In this document: positions 36,421 to 45,621 of the stretch, piece after piece
Layout of the letters: each line of letters opens with the position of its first letter
How positions within the stretch are numbered: the stretch's first letter is position 1
Assembly (NCBI GenBank): GCA_965221305.1
Contig: OZ244881.1
Span: 2,852,001-2,916,000 of the forward strand
DNA length: 64,000 nt
Reading direction: 5' to 3'
Origin: JAJEEA01 sp965221305
Lineage (GTDB): Bacteria; Acidobacteriota; Vicinamibacteria; Vicinamibacterales; UBA8438
Translations under genes and position numbers: made by a program
Notes under the pieces: model-generated
The model's input: only the letters and a program-made list of their open reading frames with translations
Databases searched by the model: none
What the model was told of the DNA's origin: nothing

Positions 36421-36882
36421 CTACAGCGCCTCGGCCCCGCCGGCCCGGCGCATCGCCTCGGTGACGATGCCGACCTTGGTGACCCCGGCGCCCCGGGCGG
36501 CGTCGATCACCTCGATGATCTCACCGTAGCGCAGGTTGCCGGCCCCGGCCACGAACATCGTCTTCTCGCGGCGCGTCTCGAAGATGCCGCGGAGCTCGGA
36601 CTCGAGCCGCTGAATCGGCACCGGCTGCTGGTTCACGGTGATCACGCGATCCGCCGTGTACTGCAGCACGATCTGGCTGGAGTCCACCGCCGACTGGGTC
36701 GAGCCCCGGGTCTCGAGCGGCAGGTTGATGTCGAGTCCCCGCTGAGAGAGGGGCAGCGCGGCCAGGAAGATGACGATCAGCACCAGCAGCACGTCGATGA
36801 ACGGCGTGATGTTGATATCGGCCGTGGACTGCGGCTTCTCGGCGGAAACGATGTCGTCCGCCCCGTGGTGCTTCTTGGCCAT
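36421..36882 (-). CDS. exbD: ExbD/TolR-type biopolymer transport protein (second copy)
   Basis: A 153-residue ExbD/TolR protein. The single N-terminal membrane helix DINITPFIDVLLVLIVIFLAALPL carries the conserved Asp that conducts protons, followed by a periplasmic domain. Together with ExbB it uses the proton-motive force to energise TonB. It starts 3 bp after the stop of the other exbD and is the last gene of the operon. The two ExbD proteins share the NITPxxDVxLVL motif but diverge elsewhere, suggesting a heteromeric D subunit. Confidence 0.93.
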   Translation of the reverse strand: MAKKHHGADDIVSAEKPQSTADINITPFIDVLLVLIVIFLAALPLSQRGLDINLPLETRGSTQSAVDSSQIVLQYTADRVITVNQQPVPIQRLESELRGIFETRREKTMFVAGAGNLRYGEIIEVIDAARGAGVTKVGIVTEAMRRAGGAEAL

Positions 36883-36885
36883 GGG

Positions 36886-37329
36886 CTACTCCCCTCCGGC
36901 AGAGATCCCGCCGCTGCCGACCTTCCGCTCGGTAATCAGGCCGATGTCCTCGATACCGGCCCGCTGCAGGCGGTCGAGCACGGCCATGACGTCCGAGTAC
37001 TGGGCGTCCTGATCGGCTTTGATCAGCACGATCTTCTCGAACTTGCGCTCGAGCGTCGTCTGCACCGTCGTCAGGAGCTCCTGCTCGGTGGTCTGCGTGC
37101 TGTCCACGTAGAAGCGGCCGTCGGCGGTCACCGCGAGGACGGTCTGCGTGTCGTTCTCGGGCTTGTCCGTCGTGTTCGCGGCCTCGGGCAGGGTCACGTC
37201 GACGCCCTTCTGCAACAGGGGCGCGATCAGCATGACGATGATCAGCAGCACCAGCATCACGTCGGCGAGCGGCGTGATGTTGATCTCCGAGTTCATCGAC
37301 CCTGATTTCTCGCCTACTTGCATACCCAT
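36886..37329 (-). CDS. exbD: ExbD/TolR-type biopolymer transport protein (first copy)
   Basis: A 147-residue ExbD/TolR protein with helix INITPLADVMLVLLIIVMLIAPLL and a periplasmic domain. It has two possible ATGs six bases apart (37329 and 37323). It is the third gene of tonB-exbB-exbD-exbD and lies 105 bp after exbB. Confidence 0.93.
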   Translation of the reverse strand: MGMQVGEKSGSMNSEINITPLADVMLVLLIIVMLIAPLLQKGVDVTLPEAANTTDKPENDTQTVLAVTADGRFYVDSTQTTEQELLTTVQTTLERKFEKIVLIKADQDAQYSDVMAVLDRLQRAGIEDIGLITERKVGSGGISAGGE

Positions 37330-37434
37330 GGGTGTGTCTCCTCGGCTCCGGGGTCATCGGAGGAGCCGGGGGCCGGTCGTCGCGTGTTTCGCGCGACGGT
37401 GTCCGGCCCCCGGCTCGGTTGCCGCGTCCGCCAG

Positions 37435-38106
37435 CTAGTCGGCCTTCTTGATGAAGTAGTCGACGAGCTCGGACGACGAGTTGTCCATCTCGACGTTGAA
37501 GAACTCGATGCGCGTGGTGAGGCCGTTGTAGAACCACACCGCGGGAATCGCCACGAACAGCCCGATGGCGGTCCCGACCAGCGCCTCCGCGATACCCGCC
37601 GACACCGCCCCGAGGCCGCCCGACCCGGTGGCCGCGATGCCCTGGAACGCGTTGATGACGCCAAGGGTGGTCGCGAGCAGGCCGACGAACACGGCGGTGG
37701 CCCCGATGGTGGCCAGCGACCCCATGCCCTTCTTGAGGTCAGCCGCGGTCAGGGCGGAGGCGCGCTGGATGGCCCGGCGCACGCTGTCGATCAGGTCGTC
37801 GCGGCTCAGCTCGACGCCGGCGTCCTTCTGGAACTGGTACTCCTGCAGCCCGGCCAGGACCACCTTGCCGAGATGGCTGTACTTGTAGGTCTTCGACTGC
37901 GAGACGGCGATGGCGTCCTTCAACTGGCCTTCCTTGAGGTGCTTGGCCACCTGCGGCGCAAACGCCTTCGACTGCTTGCCGGCTTGCGTGAACGTGAACA
38001 GGCGCTCGAAGAACACCCCCATCGACCACATCGACATCAGACCGAGCAAGATCATGAGGGCCTTCACGGGGATGCCCATCTGTTCCCAGAGCTCCAGAAG
38101 ATCCAT
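37435..38106 (-). CDS. exbB: ExbB/TolQ/MotA-family proton channel protein
   Basis: A 223-residue ExbB-type protein with three predicted membrane helices. The conserved GLLATTLGVINAF and GIAEALVGTAIGLFVAIPAVWFYNGL blocks form the proton-conducting helices. TAGGAGG is positioned before the ATG at 38106. It works with the two ExbD proteins and TonB encoded in the same operon; a TolQ-like role in cell division cannot be excluded, but no tolA/tolB is here. Confidence 0.93.
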   Translation of the reverse strand: MDLLELWEQMGIPVKALMILLGLMSMWSMGVFFERLFTFTQAGKQSKAFAPQVAKHLKEGQLKDAIAVSQSKTYKYSHLGKVVLAGLQEYQFQKDAGVELSRDDLIDSVRRAIQRASALTAADLKKGMGSLATIGATAVFVGLLATTLGVINAFQGIAATGSGGLGAVSAGIAEALVGTAIGLFVAIPAVWFYNGLTTRIEFFNVEMDNSSSELVDYFIKKAD

Positions 38107-38195
38107 TATGCCTCCTACCTGCGATTCGATTCACCGGGCGGTGGCGCGCCGAACACCGGCGCGGCGCCGCCCAACATTCCGTCCTCGACGAGCGC

Positions 38196-38906
38196 CTACC
38201 GCAACTGGAAGTTCACCGTCACCGTCATGATGACGGGAACCGCGACGCCGTTGAGCAGCGTCGGGGTGTACGTCCACTGCCGCACCGCCTCGATGGCCGC
38301 CTCGTCGAGCAGCGGCACGGAGCGCAGCACCTTCACGTCGGTCACCCCGCCGTCGGGGCCGATGACCGCCTCGAGAATGACGACGCCCTGGACCCGCGCC
38401 GCCTGCGCGACCGGCGGATAGCGCGGGTCGACGTTGACTACCTTCGTCGGGGCCTGGATGTTGCCACCGACGCGGACCGGCTCGGGCGGAGGCGGGGGCG
38501 GAGGCGGAGCCTCGAGCAGCCCACCGACGATGCCGCCCACGACGCCGCCCGCGATGCCGCCTTCGACCCCCGAGACGCTCGACAGGTCGAAGCCGGTCTC
38601 CGGCGCAATCTGGGCCGGGGCCTCGATCGGGGCGGCGTTGGGGTTGACGTCGACGACGGGCGCCTCGACCGCCTGCGCCGCCGGCGGAGGCGGGGGCGGG
38701 GGCGGAGGCGGAGGCGGAGGCGGGGCGGCCACGAACGCCATCATCGACGGCACCTGCGGCAGCGCCTCCGCCGCCAGCAGCGGCACAATGAGGACGGCGG
38801 CGATCGCCGCCACGTGCGCGAGCATGGAGACCGGCACGGTGTACCACTTCTGGGCGCCGATCTTGATTGACGGATTCGCGATTTCACCGAACATCTGACC
38901 TGCCAC
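38196..38906 (-). CDS. tonB: TonB energy-transducing protein
   Basis: A 236-residue TonB: N-terminal membrane helix (VSMLAHVAAIAAVLIVPLLAAEAL), a proline spacer with a run of 14 prolines and a second of eight, a Gly/Val-rich GGIAGGVVGGIVGG segment between them, and a C-terminal TonB domain (RYPPVAQAARVQGVVILEAVIGPDGGVTDVKV; WTYTPTLLNGVAVPV). AGGAGG lies six bases before GTG 38906, whereas the upstream TTG (38912) abuts it, so GTG 38906 is preferred. It is the first gene of the operon and the likely partner of both TonB-dependent receptors. Confidence 0.93.
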   Translation of the reverse strand: MAGQMFGEIANPSIKIGAQKWYTVPVSMLAHVAAIAAVLIVPLLAAEALPQVPSMMAFVAAPPPPPPPPPPPPPPAAQAVEAPVVDVNPNAAPIEAPAQIAPETGFDLSSVSGVEGGIAGGVVGGIVGGLLEAPPPPPPPPEPVRVGGNIQAPTKVVNVDPRYPPVAQAARVQGVVILEAVIGPDGGVTDVKVLRSVPLLDEAAIEAVRQWTYTPTLLNGVAVPVIMTVTVNFQLR

Positions 38907-38959
38907 AGGCAACCTCCTGCGCCCCGTTTGGGGATAGTCGCTCCACCGTAGAAGGACGC

Positions 38960-38988
38960 ATTATATGCAGACACCTAAACAGTGTCAA
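38960..38988 (-). promoter_or_regulatory. Consensus sigma-70 promoter of the tonB operon
   Basis: On the minus strand TTGACA (38988-38983) and TATAAT (38965-38960) are both perfect and separated by exactly 17 bp. Transcription would start near 38953, about 47 nt before the GTG start. Confidence 0.9.
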
Positions 38989-39002
38989 CGGACCTCCGCA
39001 CC

Positions 39003-39099
39003 CGAAAAACGACGCCTCGGGGCCGCTGGTTTTCGCTGGCGAACGCTGCGAAGACGCCCCGCGACCTGGGCAGCTCCCTCTCGAGGACAAGCCCACTAG
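39003..39099 (-). mobile_element. CTAG-ended MITE-like element, copy 2
   Basis: Same core as 31431-31540 and 52397-52506. Its CTAG end (39096-39099) overlaps the TAG stop of the pyrophosphatase gene. Relative to that gene it is inserted in the opposite orientation from the copy at folC. The far end lacks a clear CTAG. Confidence 0.75.
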
Positions 39100-41204
39100 C
39101 GCATCCAGGCCACGACCAGCGGCACGAAGATGACCGCGACGATGGTCATCAGCTTGATCAGGATGTTGAGGCTCGGCCCCGCCGTGTCCTTGAACGGATC
39201 GCCGACGGTGTCGCCGATGACGGCCGCCTTGTGCGGCTCCGAGCCCTTGCCGCCGTGGTGGCCCTCCTCGATCAGCTTCTTGGCGTTGTCCCAGACCCCG
39301 CCCGCGTTGGCCATCATCAGGGCCATCAGGACGCCGGTCACCAGCGCCCCGCCGAGCAGGCCGCCGAGGCCGGCCACCCCGAGCACGAAGCCGGTCAGGA
39401 CCGGGGCGACGACCGCGAGCAGGCCGGGCAGAATCATCTCCTTGATGGCGGACTGCGTGGAGATGGCCACGCACCGCGCCGAGTCCGGCTCGGCCGTCCC
39501 CTCGAGCAGCCCCGGAATGCTCCGGAACTGCCGGCGAACCTCCTCGATCATCTGGTTCGCGGACCGGCCCACCGCGTTCATGGTCAGGGCCGAGAAGATG
39601 AACGGCAGCATGCCGCCGATGAACATGCCGATGAGCACGTTCGGGTTCGTCAGCTCGAGGCCCAGCTGTCGCGGGTCGAACGCGCCGGCGCCGCCGGCCT
39701 GGGCCACGTTCTCGGCCGCCGTCGCCTGGAACGTCGAGAACAGGGCGAGGGCGGTGAGAGCGGCCGAACCGATGGCGAACCCCTTGCCCATCGCCGCGGT
39801 CGTGTTGCCGACCGCATCGAGGGCGTCGGTGCGGTCGCGTACGAACGGCTCGCACTTGCTCATCTCGGCGATGCCCCCGGCGTTGTCCGCGACCGGCCCG
39901 TAGGCGTCGACGCCGAGACTGATGCCGAGCGTCGACAGCATGCCGACGGCGGCGATGGCGATGCCGTAGAGCTCGCCGAACTGGTAGCTGAAGAAGATGG
40001 CGCCGCAGACGACTAGCACCGGGTAGCCGCAGGACATCATGCCGACCCCGAGGCCCGCGATGATGTTGGTGGCGGGGCCGGTCTCCGACTGCTCGGCGAT
40101 GTGGCTGGCCGGGGGCTGGTCCTTGCCCGTGTAGTACTCGGTGAGCTTGCCGATGACGACGCCGGCCACCACCCCGAACACCACGCAGCCCATGACCGGC
40201 CACGGGACCGAGGTGGCCGAGATGAGGGCGGCGGCGCCGGCGATGACGATGACGGACGCCACGATCAGCCCTCGCAGCAGCGCCCCCTGCACCTTGCTCT
40301 CGTCGTCGGTCCGGACCGTGAACGTCCCCAGGATGGAGGCGACGATGCCGACCCCGGCGAGCAGCACCGGGAACACCGCGAGGTCCGCCTGCAGGGCGAG
40401 GAAGCCGCTCTCGCCCACCCCCCAGAGGTCGGACGCGGTAGCCGCGGTGAGGGCCCAGGCGAGGGCCACCGACGAGATGATGCTGCCGACGTAGGACTCG
40501 AAGAGGTCGGCCCCCATGCCCGCCACGTCGCCGACGTTGTCGCCCACGCTGTCGGCGATGGTCGCGGGGTTGCGGGGGTCGTCTTCGGGAATGCCCGCCT
40601 CGACCTTGCCGGACAAGTCGCCGGCGACGTCGGCCGCCTTGGTGAAGATGCCCCCGCCGACCCGCGCGAACAGGGCGATGGACGACGCCCCGAGGGAGAG
40701 CCCGAGCAGCGACCCGACGGCGGACGGCCCGCGGCCGTCGAGGCCGCCGTACAGCCAGTAGAGCAGCGCGATGCCGAGGGTGCCGAGGGCGACGACGGTC
40801 AGGCCCATGACCGCGCCACTCGAGAACGCCACGCGCAGGGCCCCGGCGAGGCTGGTCTGGGCCGCCGCGGTGGTCCGGACGGCGGCGCCGGTGGCGGTGC
40901 GCATGCCGATCCACCCCGCCGTCGCGGACAGGATCGCCCCGACGAGGAAGCTGACGCCGACGAGGAGCGAGTCGCCCGGCAGGAAGAGCACGAGGACCCC
41001 GAACATGACGACGACGAACAACGCGAGGACGCTGTACTCGGTCCGCAGGAAGGCCATCGCGCCGCGGCGGATGAGGGCCGCGATCTGCTGCATGCGCTCG
41101 GAGCCGGCGTCGCAGGCGTTGATGGCGCGGATCAGGGAGAGCGCGAAGAGGGCGGCGGCGACCGGCGCGCCGACCCCGAGGAGCACGTAGAGTGAGTTGT
41201 CCAT
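39096..41204 (-). CDS. hppA: Membrane-bound proton-translocating pyrophosphatase
   Basis: A 702-residue, roughly 16-helix ion pump driven by PPi hydrolysis. The catalytic loop GGGIFTKAADVAGDLSGKVEAG and PEDDPRNPATIADSVGDNVGD is intact, as are the later DxxxD clusters. At the position diagnostic for potassium dependence the sequence is GNTTAA rather than GNTTKA, pointing to the K+-dependent class; whether H+ or Na+ is pumped is not settled by eye. ATG at 41204 (MDNSLYVLLGVGAP) is preferred over a longer low-complexity frame. Its TAG stop overlaps the dispersed CTAG element. Confidence 0.94.
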   Translation of the reverse strand: MDNSLYVLLGVGAPVAAALFALSLIRAINACDAGSERMQQIAALIRRGAMAFLRTEYSVLALFVVVMFGVLVLFLPGDSLLVGVSFLVGAILSATAGWIGMRTATGAAVRTTAAAQTSLAGALRVAFSSGAVMGLTVVALGTLGIALLYWLYGGLDGRGPSAVGSLLGLSLGASSIALFARVGGGIFTKAADVAGDLSGKVEAGIPEDDPRNPATIADSVGDNVGDVAGMGADLFESYVGSIISSVALAWALTAATASDLWGVGESGFLALQADLAVFPVLLAGVGIVASILGTFTVRTDDESKVQGALLRGLIVASVIVIAGAAALISATSVPWPVMGCVVFGVVAGVVIGKLTEYYTGKDQPPASHIAEQSETGPATNIIAGLGVGMMSCGYPVLVVCGAIFFSYQFGELYGIAIAAVGMLSTLGISLGVDAYGPVADNAGGIAEMSKCEPFVRDRTDALDAVGNTTAAMGKGFAIGSAALTALALFSTFQATAAENVAQAGGAGAFDPRQLGLELTNPNVLIGMFIGGMLPFIFSALTMNAVGRSANQMIEEVRRQFRSIPGLLEGTAEPDSARCVAISTQSAIKEMILPGLLAVVAPVLTGFVLGVAGLGGLLGGALVTGVLMALMMANAGGVWDNAKKLIEEGHHGGKGSEPHKAAVIGDTVGDPFKDTAGPSLNILIKLMTIVAVIFVPLVVAWMR

Positions 41205-41561
41205 TCTCGACCTTGGCGTTTTGGTACGTTCCGTCGTGCCGGGGGAATCCGACGCGGGGCGCACCCTCTCCCGGCACCGCGGGGTGATCGCCCGAAGTCT
41301 TGTCGCCGCTGCGGTTGCCGCCCCCGGCGGAAGCGCCGCCGCGGGCCGCGGGCCGCTCGTCCAAAGACGCGCAAACCTAGCAGCCGGCCGTGGCGCTGTC
41401 AAGCCGGCGGCGCGCCCGCCGCGCGCCCGCTCCTCGGCGGCGCGCACGCGCGCCGTGCGGGCGCGTTGGAGCATCGCCGGCGCGCAACGCCTGCGGCCCG
41501 AACTCCGCAAGCCGCCGGCGAGCCCCGCGGGACGCTGGGAGTCGCGGGTCGGGAGCCCGGT
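41205..41561. other. 357-bp intergenic region between hppA and uppP
   Basis: GC-rich with many CGCGC runs in its right half. No gene, repeat family member or convincing promoter is seen; the weak AT-rich spot TTTTGGTACGTTCC (41219-41232) could be part of the hppA promoter on the minus strand. Confidence 0.4.
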
Positions 41562-42368
41562 TCAGCGCTCGAACCAAAGCCCGAGGGCCAGAGCCGCCGC
41601 CACCCCGAGCCGATACCAGGCGAAGGCGGCGAGCGAGTGCCGCGCGAGGTACCGCAGCAGCCCGGCCACCGCCAGGTACCCGACGACGCCGGACGTGACC
41701 AACCCCGCGAGCAGCACCGGTCCGTGTTCGGCGATCCCGCTTCCCCCGAGCATCCGCGCCGCCTGCAGCCCGCCGCCGGCGATGGCGGGAACGCCGAGGA
41801 GGAACGCGAAACGCGCCGCCTCGGGCCGCGACAGCCTCAACCACAGGGCTACGGTGATGATTGCGCCCGACCGCGATACCCCCGGCACCAGGGCCGCCGC
41901 CTGCGCGCACCCGAGGGCGAGGGCCTCGGCGACCGACAGCGACGACGCGCGCCGGAAGCCGGACCCGCCCCGGTCCACCCAGAGCATGGCGGCCGCCCCC
42001 GCCGCCAGCGCCGCCGCCACGACCGCCGGTCCGCGCAGCCGGTCGATGTGCCCGGAGAGCAGCAGGCCGAGGGGAACCACGGGGGCGGTCGCGAGCAGGA
42101 TCAGGCGACCCGTGCGGGCGGGTTCGCCGCCGCGGCCCGCGAGGGCGCCGGGGGCGGCGGCGGCCAGCTCGAGGAGGTCGCGGCGGAAGTAGACCAGCAC
42201 CGCGAGCAGCGTGCCGAGGTGGCAGGCCACGTCGAACGCGACCTCCGCCGCCCCGCCGTCCCAGCCGAACAGCTCGCGGACGAGGATGAGATGGGCGGAA
42301 CTCGATATCGGGAGGAACTCGGTCAGCCCCTGCACTATCCCGAGCCACGCGGCCTGAGCGAGGGTCAT
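41562..42368 (-). CDS. uppP: Undecaprenyl-diphosphatase (UppP/BacA)
   Basis: A 268-residue polytopic enzyme that dephosphorylates undecaprenyl diphosphate so the carrier lipid can be reused for peptidoglycan and O-antigen. LTEFLPISSSAHLIL near the N-terminus and LVPGVSRSGAIITVAL form the active site. It is on the same strand as secF, 87 bp downstream of it. Confidence 0.95.
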   Translation of the reverse strand: MTLAQAAWLGIVQGLTEFLPISSSAHLILVRELFGWDGGAAEVAFDVACHLGTLLAVLVYFRRDLLELAAAAPGALAGRGGEPARTGRLILLATAPVVPLGLLLSGHIDRLRGPAVVAAALAAGAAAMLWVDRGGSGFRRASSLSVAEALALGCAQAAALVPGVSRSGAIITVALWLRLSRPEAARFAFLLGVPAIAGGGLQAARMLGGSGIAEHGPVLLAGLVTSGVVGYLAVAGLLRYLARHSLAAFAWYRLGVAAALALGLWFER

Positions 42369-42455
42369 GCGGCTGCGACCCGGCCCGTCATGACCCCGTG
42401 GCGAGACCCCGCATCGCGCCGGTCGATTGCCGCGGGACGCTCACCGGCGGGCTCC

Positions 42456-43442
42456 TCAGGCGCGGGCCCTCGACTTCCGGTTGCGCCGCTTCGGCTTCGA
42501 GGCAGTGGCGGCGGCGGCCGGGACCGCCTGCATCCGCCGCGCCGCCCGACGCTCGCTGATCACGATGGCGGCGGCGGCGGCGATGAAGATGGTGGAGTAG
42601 GTGCCGCTGAGCACCCCGACGAGCATCGTGAACGCGAAGCCCCGCAGCACCTCGCCCCCGAACAGGAACAGGGCGAGGACCGCGAAGGCGGTGGTGCCCG
42701 AGGTGATGATGGTGCGGCTCAGGGTCTGGTTGATGCTGGCGTTGACGAGCTTGTCGAACGCGTCGCGCCGCATGCGCCGCAGGTTCTCGCGCACCCGGTC
42801 GAACACGACGATGGAGTCGTTCACCGAGTAGCCGGTGATGGTCAGCATGGCCGCCACGACGTTCAGCGACAGGTCGAAGCCGAAGAAGGTCAGCATCGAC
42901 AGGGTCACGAGAATGTCGTGCACGACCGCGATGATCGCCCCCACCGCGAAGCTGAACCGGAAGCGGAAGCCCACGTAGACGAGGATGCCGAGCATCGCGA
43001 AGACGAAGGCGTTGACGCCGCGGCTCTGCAGCTCCTCTCCGATGCGCGGCCCCACCAGCTCCTGTCCGATGACGGTGAAGCCGCCGACGGAGCTCTGCTC
43101 GAGGGCGGCGACGACCGCGTTCGCGCCTTCCTCCAGGCTCGTGCCCACCTCCGGACCGCCCTGCGGCAGCCGGATCAGGATCTCGTTCGAGCCGGGATCG
43201 CCGTACTGCTGGACGACGCTCTCGTCGACCACCCCGCCCACGGCGTCGCGCACTGCTCCCTCCGTGACCGGCTCGTCGAACTGCACGATGACGTTGGTGC
43301 CGCCCGAGAAGTCGATGCCGAGGGACAAGCCCCCCTGCAGCGTCACCATCGTCGCGCCCGCGACGATGATGAGGCACGAGAGGCCGACGGCGGGCCAGCG
43401 CCACTTGAGGAAGTCGAAGTTCGGGTTCTTGAAGATGGGCAT
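42456..43442 (-). CDS. secF: Protein translocase subunit SecF
   Basis: A 328-residue membrane protein with six helices that with SecD and YajC promotes late steps of Sec export using the proton gradient. Seen: GIDFSGGTNVIVQF, the periplasmic domain, then GFRFRFSFAVGAIIAVVHDILVT and GYSVNDSIVVFDRVREN, the conserved resistance-nodulation-division-like helices. ATG at 43442 (MPIFKNPNFDFLKWRW) is the natural start. The basic C-terminal tail (RRNRKSRARA) is unusual only in its high Arg content. Confidence 0.95.
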   Translation of the reverse strand: MPIFKNPNFDFLKWRWPAVGLSCLIIVAGATMVTLQGGLSLGIDFSGGTNVIVQFDEPVTEGAVRDAVGGVVDESVVQQYGDPGSNEILIRLPQGGPEVGTSLEEGANAVVAALEQSSVGGFTVIGQELVGPRIGEELQSRGVNAFVFAMLGILVYVGFRFRFSFAVGAIIAVVHDILVTLSMLTFFGFDLSLNVVAAMLTITGYSVNDSIVVFDRVRENLRRMRRDAFDKLVNASINQTLSRTIITSGTTAFAVLALFLFGGEVLRGFAFTMLVGVLSGTYSTIFIAAAAAIVISERRAARRMQAVPAAAATASKPKRRNRKSRARA

Positions 43443-43529
43443 ACGCGCGTCGGTGTCCCGGATGGTCAGGCCGCGGCGCGACGGCCGGCGGCGGTGCAAT
43501 CGGATTCAGGCGGAACGGTCTGCGGCGGT

Positions 43530-45095
43530 TCAGATGCTCAACGAAGCTTCCCGGCGGCGCGTGAGCACCGTCTCGAACATGGTGCGCGACACGAACACGG
43601 CGGTGAACACGTTCGACACGAGACCGAAGAACAGCGTCGTCGCGAAACCCTTGATCGGCCCCGAGCCGAACTGGAACAGGAAGGCGGCGGCGATCAGCGA
43701 CGCGATGTGGGTGTCGAGGATGGTCAGGAAGACGCGGTCGAACCCGGCCGCGACGGCCGCCCGGACCCCCTTGGCGGAGCCCAGCTCCTCTTTGATGCGC
43801 TCGAAGATCAGCACGTTGGAGTCGACCCCCATGCCGATGGTGAGGATGAACCCGGCGACGCCCGGGAGCGTGAGCACGGCGCCGACGTAAGCCATGCACC
43901 CGAGCAGGATGAGCAGGTTCATCCCCACCGCCACGACCGCGTTGATGCCCGACAGGCGGTAGTAGAGGAGCATGAACAGGGCGACGGCGATGAGCCCCGA
44001 GGCCGAAGCGGTGACCCCGGCGCGAATCGAGTCGGCCCCCAGGCTCGGCCCCACCGTCCGCTCTTCGAGATAGGTGAGGGACGCGGGCAGGGCGCCGGAT
44101 CGCAGGATCAACGCGAGATCGGTCGCTTCCCCGCTCGTGAAGGTGCCGGTGATGCGGCCCTCGTCGGCGATGCGCTCCTGGATGACGGGGGCCGAGTAGA
44201 CCCGGTCGTCGAGGATGATCGCGAGGTTGCGCCCGACGTTGCCGCCGGTGAAGTTCCCGAACTTGCGGGCCCCTTCGCGGTTGAAGGAGAAGCTGATGGC
44301 GGGCTGGTTGAACTCGTCGATGGTCGGCCGGGCGTTTCGCAGATCGCGCCCGGTCACCGGGGCCACGCGCCGCACCAGGTAATAGACGGTCGAGCCCGGA
44401 GTCGCGCCGAGCGACTCGTCGGCCCCCGACACGACCTCCATGTCCGCGGGCACGATGCCGTTCCTCGCCTGCAGCAGGAGCTCGCGAGAGATGGCGGGAC
44501 CGTCCTCGACCAGCTTCAGCTCGAGGAGGCCGGTCGAGCGGATGATCTCCTTCGCTCCCGCCACGTCCTCGACCCCGGGCAGCTGGACCAGAATCTGGTC
44601 GCCGGCCACCCCGTACGGGGCGACGATGGGCTCGGCCACGCCGAGTTCGTCGACCCGGCGCTCGATGGTCTGCAGGGCCTGCCGCACCGACTCCTCGCGC
44701 AACTGACGCTCGATGCCCGGCAGCATGCGGAAGGTGTAGGCGCCGGGGCCCGCGGACTGACGGTTGTAGCTGACCTGCAGCAGGTCGTCCGCGATGCCGC
44801 GGAACTCCTGGTCGCGTTCGGCGGGAACGCCCTCCACCCGGATCTCGGTCGGCGACGACGCCCCGGCCGAGAGCAGGTCGATGCCGACGAGGCTGGCCTG
44901 CTCGCTCAGCTGCTCGGCGCTGGTCTCGGTCTCGACCCGAAGCGCGTCGTCGGTCTGGACCTGCAGCACGAGATGGACGCCGCCCCTGAGGTCGAGGCCG
45001 AGGCGCACCTGGTCCTCGGGCGGATAGACGGCGAAGCCGGCCGCGGCCGCCACCGCGACGATGGTCAACAGCTTCCAGCGCAGATTCTTCTTCAT
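43530..45095 (-). CDS. secD: Protein translocase subunit SecD
   Basis: A 521-residue SecD. The N-terminal helix is followed by GLDLRGGVHLVLQV, a large periplasmic P1 head and a helical bundle with GLIAVALFMLLYYRLSG, LTLPGVAGFILTIGMGVDSNVLIFERIKEE. It is separate from SecF, as in most bacteria, and sits in the tgt-yajC-secD-secF order typical of many phyla. Confidence 0.96.
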   Translation of the reverse strand: MKKNLRWKLLTIVAVAAAAGFAVYPPEDQVRLGLDLRGGVHLVLQVQTDDALRVETETSAEQLSEQASLVGIDLLSAGASSPTEIRVEGVPAERDQEFRGIADDLLQVSYNRQSAGPGAYTFRMLPGIERQLREESVRQALQTIERRVDELGVAEPIVAPYGVAGDQILVQLPGVEDVAGAKEIIRSTGLLELKLVEDGPAISRELLLQARNGIVPADMEVVSGADESLGATPGSTVYYLVRRVAPVTGRDLRNARPTIDEFNQPAISFSFNREGARKFGNFTGGNVGRNLAIILDDRVYSAPVIQERIADEGRITGTFTSGEATDLALILRSGALPASLTYLEERTVGPSLGADSIRAGVTASASGLIAVALFMLLYYRLSGINAVVAVGMNLLILLGCMAYVGAVLTLPGVAGFILTIGMGVDSNVLIFERIKEELGSAKGVRAAVAAGFDRVFLTILDTHIASLIAAAFLFQFGSGPIKGFATTLFFGLVSNVFTAVFVSRTMFETVLTRRREASLSI

Positions 45096-45212
45096 GACTC
45101 CATCCGTCCTGTCCGCCGCCCCGTCCCTCGTTCCCGCCCGACCGGGAATCGCCGCCCGCGGCTTCGATTGCCGACCAACGGGGCCGGCTTGGGTCGGCTA
45201 CTCCTACATCGA

Positions 45213-45554
45213 CTACATCGACGTGGAATCCTGGGCCACGGGCTCCTGCCCCTGATAGCCGCCGACGGCCGACCGCGACACCTCGATGCGCACCTTGTCG
45301 GCCACCTGGAGCTGGACCGACCGGTCGTTGAGCTTCGTGATGGAGCCGTAGATGCCGCTCGTCGTGATTACCCGGTCGCCCACCTTGAGGGCGTCGCGGA
45401 ACTCCTGCACCTTCTTCTGACGCCGCCGCATCGGCAACAGGATGATGAAGTAGAAGATGGCCAGGATCAGCGCGAACGGCAGGAACTGCGCCCAGAGCGG
45501 CGGGTTGCCCTGCGCGGCCTGGGCGAAGACGGTGGGGAGGCCGGAATCAGACAT
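45213..45554 (-). CDS. yajC: Preprotein translocase subunit YajC
   Basis: A 113-residue single-span membrane protein: helix FLPFALILAIFYFIILLPMRRRQKK and a small cytoplasmic domain (LKVGDRVITTSGIYGSITKL). It is the accessory subunit of SecDF. Encoded 67 bp after tgt and 117 bp before secD. Confidence 0.95.
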   Translation of the reverse strand: MSDSGLPTVFAQAAQGNPPLWAQFLPFALILAIFYFIILLPMRRRQKKVQEFRDALKVGDRVITTSGIYGSITKLNDRSVQLQVADKVRIEVSRSAVGGYQGQEPVAQDSTSM

Positions 45555-45621
45555 CGGCGGTCTCGATTCCCGCCCCGCCCTCTCGCCACCCTCGGGCGGC
45601 GTCGTCGCCGTCCGGTGGCGG

